A stretch of 64,000 nt of DNA, taken from positions 1,922,001 through 1,986,000 of the forward strand of contig NC_064656.1 of assembly GCF_001723175.1 (NCBI RefSeq), read 5' to 3'. Under the pieces are notes generated by a model. That model was not told where the DNA came from. It made no database searches and worked only from the letters and a program-made list of their open reading frames with translations. The position numbers were made by a program, and so were the translations under genes. This document shows positions 12,371 to 21,918 of this stretch, in pieces; within the stretch, counting starts at the first letter, position 1; each line of letters opens with the position of its first letter. This DNA is from Penicillium oxalicum. Lineage: Eukaryota > Ascomycota > Eurotiomycetes > Eurotiales > Aspergillaceae.

Positions 12371-15148
12371 TATACCTTTTAGCGCTAGCGGAATCCGAAA
12401 TCTAGGATACTACTACGCCTTATACAGGATTATCTTAATACGTTATAACGGCATTACTTCTAGAAAGATTAATAATATATAGGACTAATCCTATATAAAA
12501 TAGCCCTCCTTTTAAAAAGTATCTTACGTAATAGCTCCCTTTCCTTCGGTAGCAGATCCTTTCTAATTAGTATTTTCTGCTCCCGTTCCGGCGTTAGACG
12601 CGCACCCCTTATAATCATAGAGATTCGCGGTATTAGCAGATTATTAAATTTACTTTTAATATTAGACGCGCGATATTTAGTAAAGTATTTCTTTTTGTAG
12701 ATTTCCTTCTAATTCGTATAACTAGTTAGTACCGATCTATCGTTTTCGGTCGCGTTAACTAGTTTAATCTTGTCCGCTACTCTTTTGAACAAAGTATAAA
12801 CCGGCACACCTATACCCGTAGATCTAAGGCTCGGATTTATAGCTAAAAGATGCCTTAGTCGTAGAAATCTTGTAGCAATATCTTACGGCTACCTACGCGG
12901 AATCTTATAGTCGTAGCTAAATCTTAATTCATCCAAAATTTTCGATATCTTTCCGTCTCTTGTATTTTTAAATATTTTTAGTACTTTTGTAGCGTTTTTA
13001 GAGGGCACTATTAAAACGTATAGTAAATTATAGCCTATTTTTAGTATCGGTATCTTATTTATTATACCGGAAGTATCGCCGATCAGGCTTCCGGATATCC
13101 TAAAAAATCTACCTCCGTATTCGTAGGTTCTGTAAAATCTTTAGGCTATAGCTAATACTCCTAGACCAAAGTTTTCTTACTCGGAGAATATATCTTGAAG
13201 ACTAACCTCCTAGTCCGGTCTTCCGAAAAGACTACTATTTTAACGGAACTATTAATTTTCTCCGTAGTAGAAGCTATTGTATCGCGCAACTAGATCCGTC
13301 CTAGAAGAATCTCTGCTATATAATCCTTTGTAATTATATAGTAAGAGTATATTATAATATCGCCGATTGAAATAGGTAAGCCTTCTGTAACTCCGTAAAA
13401 GGGACGCGTTCGGCTATTAATAGGTACTATATATAGCTTTAGATCTTTTCGAATATTAAGGTTTAATATGCGTGCCGTTTCTAGGGAAATAAGATTGACG
13501 GATAATCCCTAATTAATTGTAGCTTTAAGCTTATACCTATATACGTATATCTTCGTGCGTAAGAGTCCTCTAGTATATTCCTTAAACGTACCCGAATTTC
13601 GCGGCGCAGAGATTCGTACTGATCTCCTAAGATCCTACACCCGCGCGGTTACTTCGTCTACTTTTGTAACTTGCTAAGTAGTAGCGAAGTGTACGGGCGT
13701 AGTAGTATTTGTAGTATTCGTAGTATTCGTAGTAATTATAGGCACCGAAGGTTCGAAGGAATTTGTAATATTTCTGACTTAGCTACGTAGTTACGGTAAT
13801 ATAAATATCAGATTACCTAGTATAATCGTAGGCGGTATAGGAATAGCTAGTAATTTTCTAGCAATTTCTTCCTTACGTTAGGTAGTAGTATCCGCGGAAG
13901 GTTTTAGGCGCTTTTAGATAGTCGACGAATTTCCCTAGTCTTAGATTTCTTCTGCAGAAGAATCTCGCGGCCGACTATTTAGTTAGCGATCCTATTCCCG
14001 CCTATAAATTTCTTCTGCAGAAGAAATTCGTAAAGGGGCTAGTGCCATATCCGCCATTATATCGTCTTTATTAATAGTCGCTAGACGGTATCTGCTTAGT
14101 CGTATACTACGTACTTTCGTATAATTTCCGGACTAGTTAGAGCGCTTGCGACTAGCTAGTTATCTATTAATAGCGAAGACTTCTCCCTTATATATTTCGT
14201 CTTCGCTCCCTTCTAACCCTTCGAAATTAGCGTCTTTTCTAAGGGAAATCCCTACTAGATCTACCGGAGTAGCGTAAATCTACGAGGTATAGTATAAATA
14301 GGTCCCTGAATATAATTAGGGCGTAGTAGTAGCAGAGACCGTATTAATATTCGTGCGCTAGTTCTTCTACTGCTAGTACTAGTCCGGAACTATATCCTTC
14401 TAAAATTAGTCGCCCCTCTTGCGTGCCTCTGGTCTATTCTTACTAATCCTACCGAGTACTACTCGATTTAGTTCATTTCGGTAGTATAGTCCTTTATTCT
14501 GTATACTTAAGTAGACAGGATAACCGGTCACTCGATATCCTTTATTTCCGTACTAGTAGTAACTATTAGGTAGCTATCTTATAGGTATATAAGCAGGGTT
14601 ATTGCGGCTATCGTTTTTCGTAATCAGATACTAAACTAAGGCTCTCTGTTCATCGGCGGTCTTCCGCTAGTCTTTAATAACCTTTATTATATTCACTAAC
14701 AGACCGTTGAACGTATTCGTTAAACTTTCTAAATCTTGTCCTCTTAGCGGGTTCGTATTCTTAATCGCAGAATCCCTATTTCTTAGCGTGTCTGTTATTT
14801 TCTGTCTTTCAGATATTTTTTCTCTAGAGTTCGAGTAGACCTAAATACCCTTCTTAGGCACTACGTATCCTATCGCGAGATCGTAATCTTTCTAGTCTTA
14901 GTTCAGATCTCTGGCCGCCTTTTCGATCTAATCGAAAGAGATCCGTCTCTTACTCCTAGAAGGGTAGTTAATATTAATCTTCTCCTTCTTAATTAATTTC
15001 GATCTTAACTTTTCTAGCAGTCCTTCGATAAACTAGGTATATCTTTCTAAATCGCTAATATCTCCTCTCTTTACTAGGTGCGATAATACCGATAAAAATA
15101 TAGTTAGGTATATATAGAAGTCGTCCTATTCGATACGATTTCTATAGA

Positions 15149-15343
15149 AACTCTGAGAGAGTTTGCCCTCTCCAGATGTTTGCTAGGCCTAGCAGCGGTC
15201 ATGTGTCTTGAGGGTTTTTCCCCTATCGTGGGTTTTCCCTCTCTCTCTCTCTCTCTTCTTCCTTCTCCCTAGACTTCCCAATCCTAGTTGTCTCGCCTCC
15301 AGATTGCTTCCTTGCCTTGTAGACCTATAGGTCTATCAAACTC
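15149..15343 (+). mobile_element. Copia solo LTR with 5-bp target duplication, nested in Gypsy-1
   Basis: A 185-bp LTR at 15154-15338, starting TGAGAGAGTTTGCC and ending GGTCTATCA, is flanked on both sides by AACTC (15149-15153 and 15339-15343). The perfect 5-bp repeat shows a genuine Copia integration followed by LTR-LTR recombination. This copy keeps many CpA and TpG sites while the Gypsy around it has lost them, so it was probably inserted after the Gypsy was mutated. It serves as the reference for the LTR ends used for the other copies. Confidence 0.93.
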
Positions 15344-16589
15344 TGTAGCCAGGTACGAGTATAAGTAGCCTATAGGCTATCGGTATCGCGATACTAGTCC
15401 TTAAAATCCTTGAAAAACTCTTCCTTGTTTTTCGCTTACTAGTTGAAATTCGCCTTAACCTATACGCGCTATAGCCAACCGTAGTAATCTAGAAGGATCT
15501 CCAAAATTCGCGCGTTATTTCTCATATCATAGCGCTTATATATACGTTCAAAACTGTCTAAGAATTCTGATATATTTCTGCCTTCGAATCGTGGTGTACT
15601 AGGGGTCCCTAGCTTAGGTATAGTCCTAACTATATATCGCAAAGTTTGTATTTCCGAATTTAGCGTATAAACTTGCGTTAGTATCGGTAAAGGAGCTAGT
15701 CTTTGAGGGGGTAGTAGCGGCGGCGGCGGTACTCTCTCTCTAAACCCTTTAGGCGATCCTTTAGCAGACTTAGAGGGGTTTCGATCGCTAGGATTATGAT
15801 AGGTATTAAAAGAAGTTATATTCGCTAGTATATCTAAAGATATTTCGCCGTCTTTCTGCTATTCGAATTACGATAATTGCTTCTGTTTTGCAGGCTCTAT
15901 CTAGTTCGGATATTTTTAGGGTTTTTCGGATATAGTAGTATCTAAAGGAACACTATAAGGTTCGCGAGGTAATTAATTCTTTAAGTCTAAAGGATTCATA
16001 AAATCGTTAGATAGCTTAGGTAGTAGCGTAGTTTCCGTTTCTTATTAATCCTTCTTCTGTCTTCGCACTCTTTTTTTATAGCTATTTCTCTCTCCTCTAT
16101 TACTTTCCGCTACTAGATTAGTATAAGTCTAGCTCGCGATTTCTTCTGCAGAAGAATTTTATAACTACCGTCTTAGCGTAGCATTTTCTTCTAGTAAGAC
16201 CTTCGTATTAGCCGCCTATAGTAGTCTTTCTAGAGCGATAAACTAGCTCTATATAAAGTTCGGATATACCTCGTTTATCTATTAATATAATTAGTCCGGA
16301 GACATTTTTAGCAATCGAATCAACATCTCTCGATCCTCTTAGTATCGATTAGCTAATAACCCGCGAACAAGATAGGTATATCCATCGAACAAAGGCATAG
16401 TATTAGCAGGAAGACCCGCTATAGGTGTAGCCCCCTATATATAGCTGAAATCCGTGTATCTAGCTATAATATAAGCTATTAGTTTCGAGTAATAGTCTTA
16501 ATTTCTTCCGATTTCCGTCGGGGTCAAACGCGTTGCCTACTTCTTCTGCAGAAAAGCGTAGAATTTTCAGGCATAGCGGCAGTCGTAAT

Positions 16590-16745
16590 AGTAGTCGTAG
16601 CAGTCGTAATAGCAGTCGTAGCAGCAGCAGTAGCGTTAATCTCCGCAGTAATCTTAGCAGCAATCTCAGCAGCAATCTTAGTAGCAATCTCAGTAGCAAT
16701 CTCAGCAGCAATCTTAGTAGCAATCTTAGCAGTAATCTCAGCAAT
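16590..16745. repeat. 12-bp period minisatellite (AGCAGCAATCTN-like)
   Basis: An imperfect tandem array has a 12-bp unit close to agcagcaatctc/t, preceded by a looser 'agtcgtaatagcagtcgtagcag' array. Because the unit is a multiple of three, several frames stay open: Ser-Ser-Asn-Leu repeats on the plus strand and Leu-Leu-Arg-Leu repeats on the minus strand. Those frames are products of the repeat, not good evidence of a gene. It lies near the 5' (gag) end of Gypsy-1. Confidence 0.8.
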
Positions 16746-16830
16746 AGATCCTTTTATAATTGCCTCGTAGGAATAGTATAGTCCTCTATCTTAGCCACCT
16801 TTATTGCAAAACCCCTGCGTCAGTTACTAA

Positions 16831-17183
16831 TAAAGAGGGGAATACTCATAGTAGTCTGATCTCACCAGACAGGTCGAGTTATAGAGGAACTAAACTAAAC
16901 CTACTAGCGTGTAAGTCCTGGAATCCTCCAAGGTAATCGTGAGATCCGATGTTAGGTACCAAAGGCAGGAATCAAAAAGAGTATAACATTACAAGTATAA
17001 GGAATCCGACTGTAAAGACTATCCAGAATCCTCCGTCTAAACTGTTGATCAAACACGTTGATGATAATGATCCTAAAGATCCCGTAGCCTAGGTCCTAGA
17101 TAACCTCCCTAGGCGGTCAGGCTATTAGGCATCTCTCACTACTCAACATCCACTAAGTACATACAACCGAATCCCCCACTATA
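16831..17183 (-). repeat. Gypsy-1 LTR (5' LTR of the minus-strand element)
   Basis: This 353-bp repeat matches 6238-6591 from TAAAGAGGGG to CCCCACTATA. On the minus strand it precedes the primer-binding-like TGACGCAGGGG, as a 5' LTR should. The right flank (ctata) does not match the left flank (actag), so no target duplication is seen; the right side is instead joined to an inverted fragment of the same family. Confidence 0.85.
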
Positions 17184-17870
17184 CTATAAATAGGAAGATA
17201 TACCTATTTCGAAGCTATACCTTCCTTATAGATTAATAGGACTAGCGACTTATCTTCGGCGAACGGTTTTGCCCTAGTTTGTTAGTATTAGGGAAGATTA
17301 TAAGACCCTAGATAGTCCTAAATTAGGTACTTAGTCTAAACTTTCGGCTTATTATCGCGATTTTTCGTTACCTAAAAAGACTCCTTCGGGGTAGTCTAGT
17401 TAGAAGTATAGTAGTCGGCTTACGTATCCTTTTTCTATATTAATTCGGTTACTAGAATTAAGTCTAATCGGAGATACGCTAATCGGTCGCGAAAGATAGG
17501 ATTCCCCTATAGTTATCGAAGAATTAGACGTTCTTTTTAGCCGGAATTAGTAACGAGCGCACAGATTAATCTAGGAGTAGCGCGACTAGGCGAGACGGGC
17601 CTACCTACTATATTTTAAGATAACGATAAAGGCCGAATAGTAGTAATTTAGCGTATACTCTTATTTTCTGCGAAAGGAGAAGGGCCTATCGGTTTTGCTA
17701 AATTTTGTGTAGCCTAATAAGTTAGCCTAAGGGTCTTTAGGAGATCTAACGTTACTATCGAGGGATACGGGAAATTAACTAAGGGATAGTAAATTATAGA
17801 AGGGGAGGTTATATAGTAAGGGATTCGATTATACATACTTAAAGGCGGATATTTAGTAGTAGGAGTAGAC
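17184..17870 (+). mobile_element. Inverted fragment of a Gypsy-1 family element
   Basis: This stretch is the reverse complement of about 6575-7210, that is, the 3' internal end of Gypsy-1 plus the edge of its LTR. Shared blocks include 'gaagctataccttccttatag' and 'aaattttgtgtagcctaataag'. The homology runs into an inverted LTR edge near 17820-17866 and is broken by the MITE-like element at 17871. It is a partial second copy of the family facing the other way. Confidence 0.8.
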
Positions 17871-18123
17871 CTTGCAATTACTCGTGGCGAGCCGGCTTTT
17901 TGGACTCGACTCGCGAGCTAGCTCGTACCTCTGGCTCGAACTCGCGAGCTAAGGACTCGCGAGTCTTCCCGCTCGTACGGTATTATAAAATCGAGCCGGT
18001 AATTTATTATTATATATAGCGAGCCAGAAAAACTCGCGGTTCGATCGGCTCGATTACTAGTGTATTACCGTCGTACGGCTCGCGAGCCAGACTTTCTGAC
18101 TCGAACTCGCGAGTAATTACAAG
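17871..18123. mobile_element. 253-bp MITE-like element with CTTG(C/T)AATTACTCG inverted ends
   Basis: The left end CTTGCAATTACTCG and right end CGAGTAATTACAAG are inverted repeats of 14 bases with one difference. The interior repeats CTCGCGAG and CGAGCC many times on both strands and is far more GC-rich than the flanks, so it could fold extensively. There is no coding capacity. The direct flanks (gtagac and gcctag) do not give a convincing target duplication. A non-autonomous DNA transposon is the best guess; the superfamily is not clear. Confidence 0.6.
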
Positions 18124-18125
18124 GC

Positions 18126-18429
18126 CTAGTCTGATCTCACTAGACAGGTCGAGTCACAGAGGAACCAAACCAAAACCACAAGCAAACAAGTCCCAGAATC
18201 CTCCAAGGTAATCGTGAGATCCGGTATCAGGAACCAAGGGCAGGAATCAAAAGGAGTGTGACATTGCAAGTGTAAGGAATCTGACTGTAAAGACCGTCCT
18301 GAATCCTCTCTTCAAAATGTTGATTAAGCCCGATGATGATGATCAACCTCCCTAGGCGGTAAGGCTATCAGGCATCTCTCACTACCTAACATCCACCTTT
18401 AAGTACATGCAACCGAATCCCCCACTACA
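18126..18429 (-). repeat. Third, truncated Gypsy-1 LTR
   Basis: It aligns with 6238-6591 from 'agtctgatctcac' to 'cccccactaca' but lacks the first 30 or so bases and has a short internal deletion near 'gatgatgatgatc'. It keeps many CpA sites (for example aaccaaaccaaaaccacaag) that are TpA in the other two, so it is the least RIP-mutated copy. Orientation is the same as the other two LTRs. Confidence 0.8.
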
Positions 18430-20035
18430 CTATATATTTTTAATAGACTTCTAATCTAGGAATCTTAGAGAAATAACTAGATAGATATATTCTTTGGTTA
18501 TATAGCTATATAATCATTAGAAGAAATAGTTACTATTAGTGGAATCACTCGTGCCGTTGCTCACATGGTTAATCCATTCGACCAAAAGGTCTAGGCCAAA
18601 CCATTCGTTAGAATGGTTTGCTTCTGCAACGGTCTATATAGATGAGTGGTCCCACACATAAGGATGGCCACCTCCTTCCGGGACCACATTAGGCGGTAAC
18701 TTAGTTTCGGTCTTTGATTGTTAGGAAAGATACCCTTTGTCTGATCCGCGATGTCAGGGTCTCGGAACCCCCCCCCCCCCTCAGCCACATCAGACCAAAC
18801 CACATAGTCACTAGCCACCCGCCCCGCAAGAAGGGTGGCTAAGGACCTTTCCGGACCTCTGACATCCCTTACCTTATGTGCCGCCTCCGACGAAAGACAT
18901 AACCCAACGCCATTCCGCAACGCGCAGGACGAGACAGGTCTGCTTGATATATCATCTTGCGGTCAGAGGATCGGAAGCCTAGAGGGGTTTAGAAGGAAGC
19001 CCACCGAAGCATGTTAAATACCAACTGAGAAAGAGAATGAGAACCGCAAGAATTAGTCTCTGTTTGAATGATACCCTAAGGGCGCCTTCTTCTTACCTGA
19101 CTGACAAGTCTCTACCTTGCCAAAGTAGATCCCGTTACATTGATCTACTTTTTTTTTATCTATTTCTTAGTAGTCCACCTCTTAGAAATGTATATTTTAG
19201 AAAATATTTATTCTTAGTAGATAGAGTCATCTTTATAGCTATTATAATATTCAAGAATTTTAATTCTATAATTTCCAGTTTTTAGAGAACTTTAGTAAAT
19301 ATTAAGAAGAGATTAGAACTATAGATATTTATAGTATGTTTCTATTAGTTTGGGTAGTTTCTTAATCTAGTACCTATAATATTAGAATATTATTTTGGAG
19401 TTCAGTCTATGGAAAGTGAGAGTTCTGCGGGAGAAAGCCCTGGAATCTTATTAGTGGACTTGATCACAGCTATTGCCGATAGATCTGCAGGTATGCCCCG
19501 AAACGGATGTGGGTACGATATACGACGGATCCGCTAACGGATTTTGCTTGCCCGTTGCGGGGTGCAGATCAGCTTACCCCACCGATACCGAGTAAAGCTT
19601 AGAGTTTTAGGGTCTATCTTGTTGTAAATACGTATATTAATTTATCCCTTTGTCCGGCTTGAGGATTGACGGGATGTGATCCCGCATCATCTTAATCATA
19701 CGGAGATTGCCCCGTTCAAATCATTAGACAGAAAACAGTAATTCCCTCGTAGATCCTTCATTCTATTGGACAGCAACTATGGAACTCACGGAATCTGGCT
19801 GTATCATCGGTGGATTATATTCACCGAGAGGGGAAAAAGCGGAAGACTTTTGCAGGAAGGTAATTAAAACATCGATTTTAATATTGTCCTATGTCATAAG
19901 CACGCTCAAATGTCTCTCCCTTAAGCATTCAATTCCAAGAACGTGGGAGACAGCTTCTCAAAATCTTTCTTCAAAACCCACGAGCTCTTGCTCTGCCTCC
20001 TTGGGCAGATCCAGATCCAGAGGGCTATATTAGAA
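18430..20035. other. Intergenic region before the GH43 gene
   Basis: About 1.6 kb without a supported gene. It holds a run of 13 C at 18768-18780 and an AT-rich stretch at 19140-19400. The 109-residue minus frame at 18591-18920 has no recognisable domain. The last 600 bases are the probable promoter of the GH43 gene. Confidence 0.5.
19557..19582 (+). promoter_or_regulatory. Paired CreA-type motifs upstream of the GH43 gene
   Basis: GCGGGG at 19557-19562 and CCCCAC (GTGGGG on the other strand) at 19577-19582 both fit the CreA consensus SYGGRG and lie 20 bases apart. CreA is the carbon catabolite repressor of Aspergillus-type fungi and often binds paired sites before cell-wall-degrading enzyme genes. 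The distance to the start codon (about 450 bp) is plausible. The motif is short, so chance occurrence is possible. Confidence 0.3.
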
Positions 20036-21918
20036 ATGTTCTTTCTCAAGTCCCATTTGGCCGTAGGCCTGCTATCCCTGTCCGTCGCTGCGACATCTTG
20101 GATTGTTCCAGGGGCGGTATGGACGGACACAAAGGGCCAGAAGATTGATGCTCATGGAGGAGGTATCGTCAAAGTGGGAAGTACTTTCTATTGGAGCGGC
20201 CAAAGTGCCAGCAACGGTGAGTCGTGTTTCTCCCGATTATCGTTGTGGCCCCCAGCTGCTAACCCTTTAACATGTTAGCCGAGACCCCTTACATGTACTC
20301 TTCGACCGATCTTCTCAATTGGACCCCGCTTGGAGCCCAAGCTAAAATCTCGGGCATGTGGCGTCCTAAAATCGCTAAGCCGAATGGCAATTTCTGGGTA
20401 TGTACTAATGGTCTGACTCGATGACTGTTCTTCAAGATTTAGACAAGTCCCAATGACTGACTACATCTAGATCTACGGCCAGGTAAACCGTCTTGTCCAG
20501 CCACTGGAATCATCGCGAATGGTTGGTGGATACCAGCCGCACGGCTCTGGGGAACATCTCCTACCGAGTGGATACACTTATTCTGATACAGGAATGTTCC
20601 AAGATCCTAAGGATGGTACGTATAGAGATGTAAGATTATGATCTAGAATATGCTGACCAGTATCAGGTACCTGGTACATCTTAACAAGTGCAGACCACAA
20701 TAACGTCCAGATCAACAAAATTAACTCGGATGGTACTGTTGGCAATCGAGTTGGCAATTTAGGTTTGTACCGTGGCCGTGTATATTCCTCCTGTCCCACA
20801 TTACTAGCTAACCTAGGCTCTAATACCTAGCCGCCGGTGCATACGAGGCCCCAGGCATGTTTTATGCCGACGGAACCTATTACCTGATCGTCTCTGGTAA
20901 AACCGGCTGGAGGGGCAATCCCAATCAGATGTTCTATAGCAACAGCCTCTCAGGCCCCTGGAACGGGCCTCATAGTGTTGCTCCCGGATCCAGTAATACC
21001 TACGGCGCACAGAACACTTTCGAACTTGTGATCAAAGGAACTAAGCAAACCACTTACATCTATATGGGCGACCTTTGGGACTCACATGGAGGACCGAGCT
21101 CAAACTACCTCTGGCTTCCAATGTCGGTCGACACAAGGTGTGTTTATACTCCTACGGCGATATGAAAAGCTTTCATGCTAACCTAACGGTGAATTAGTGC
21201 TAAATCTGTGACGCTGAATTATCATTCTATGTGGGCTGTTGATGTCAATACTGGAGAAATAAAATTCCCTAGCACTAAAAAGCGACATGAAGCCGAGGAG
21301 GCTAATCTTTTCGGCCGTGCGGGTAAGCGATGCCGATATTCAGGCGAAATGTCTTTCTCAATTAACCTGATATGGTAGCCATTAGTGTTTGCGACCATTG
21401 TCTCACGAAGAAGTCAGTTCACAAAAGTATGCATAGCCTCTCTTCAAGGCGGCAACAAAAGGGGAAAGGCTAAAAAAGGGAATCTGTTATCTAGTTGATC
21501 ACGAAAGCGAAGTCGTGTTTGAGAATGTTACAGGGACCGGGGTCCCAGAATGGGTCTCCTTCCACTACACTGTCAACGATCCCACAGGTAAGTCTTCAAA
21601 TTGAGCACGTGTGATGAGGAGACCTCAAGTATACTGATATTTATTTTCTCGGTGCGGCAGCTGGTGAAGCGTGTATCTATGTGAACGGCCAGCCGGCTTT
21701 GAATATTTCTGACATGAATTCTTACGCTGGGTACCACCAAACTGTTCCGGTTCAACTTACCCTCCAGCCGGGTGATACCAATACCATCAAATTTGCAGCC
21801 GTGGGCTCTTCAGGTAAGGCTAACATAGTTATAGCGACCCTCTGTAGCCTCCGTAATCAGGGCTAACTTTATGCCAGATTTTGAGGTGTCCCTGGATGGG
21901 ATCGAGCTCCATGAGTGA
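20036..21918 (+). CDS. Secreted GH43 glycoside hydrolase, exo-beta-1,3-galactanase-like, with C-terminal CBM35-like domain
   Basis: Ten exons join in frame: 20036-20216, 20279-20397, 20471-20615, 20667-20762, 20831-21137, 21198-21322, 21379-21426, 21495-21587, 21661-21813 and 21878-21918. All have GT-AG junctions, giving 435 residues. Residues 1-20 form a signal peptide (MFFLKSHLAVGLLSLSVAAT). The GH43 five-bladed propeller follows, with IVPGAVWTDTKGQKIDAHGG, MYSSTDLLNW, MWRPKI, GMFQDPKDGTWYILTSADHN and APGMFYADGTYYL. The opening and the YGAQNTF block resemble GH43 subfamily 24 exo-1,3-galactanases, which act on arabinogalactan side chains; this subfamily call is inferred. From about residue 308 (HEAEEANLFG) to the end is a CBM35/CBM6-like beta-sandwich ending DFEVSLDGIEL. 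A seeming frameshift near 21430 disappears once the 68-nt intron 21427-21494 is removed. The gene is intact and lacks RIP signs although RIP-marked elements flank the island. Confidence 0.88.

Larger units (their letters stand above)
8400..16556. repeat. Dispersed palindromic motif TTTCTTCTGCAGAAGAAA inside Gypsy-1
   Basis: A perfect palindrome centred on CTGCAG recurs within Gypsy-1. Copies are at 8401-8418, 8455-8472, 9215-9230 (16 bp core), 13945-13963 (one arm slightly shorter), 14007-14028 and 16141-16156. Shorter or imperfect forms are at 11812-11823 and 16541-16554. Copies occur both in the gag-like part and beyond the integrase. Read as codons on either strand the motif can give SSAEE or FFCRR, so it may reflect a repeated peptide or a DNA-level element. 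None of the full forms is found elsewhere in the window. Confidence 0.8.
6592..16830 (-). mobile_element. RIP-inactivated Gypsy retrotransposon internal region (Gypsy-1)
   Basis: The internal region of a long Ty3/Gypsy element is coded on the minus strand and full of stops from C-to-T/G-to-A change. Recognisable blocks in minus-strand order are a gag-like region (about 13600-16500), reverse transcriptase (11870-12370), integrase core (about 10170-10400) and integrase C-terminal domain (about 9700-9800). The sequence next to the right LTR reads TGACGCAGGGG on the minus strand. The same GACGCAGGGG occurs at the equivalent place in Gypsy-2, so it is probably the primer-binding site. About 2.8 kb (6592-9400) lies beyond the integrase and holds no domain I can name. 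The element is interrupted by a Copia solo LTR at 15154-15338. Confidence 0.85.

Noticed and set aside
16460..16744. Minus-strand frame with long Leu-Leu-Arg-Leu repeats (and plus-strand Ser-Asn-Leu frame at 16533-16781)
   Set aside because: Both are products of the 12-bp minisatellite inside a dead Gypsy element; open frames on both strands argue against a gene.
6238..17183. Target site duplication for Gypsy-1
   Set aside because: Flanks actag and ctata do not match; both sides abut other elements, so the original target sites are lost.
18591..18920. 109-residue minus-strand frame
   Set aside because: It crosses a 13-C run, has no recognisable domain and no supporting splice structure.
21427..21494. 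Apparent frameshift making the GH43 gene a pseudogene
   Set aside because: A 68-nt GT-AG intron with a branch-like GGCTAAAA restores a continuous frame, so the gene is intact.
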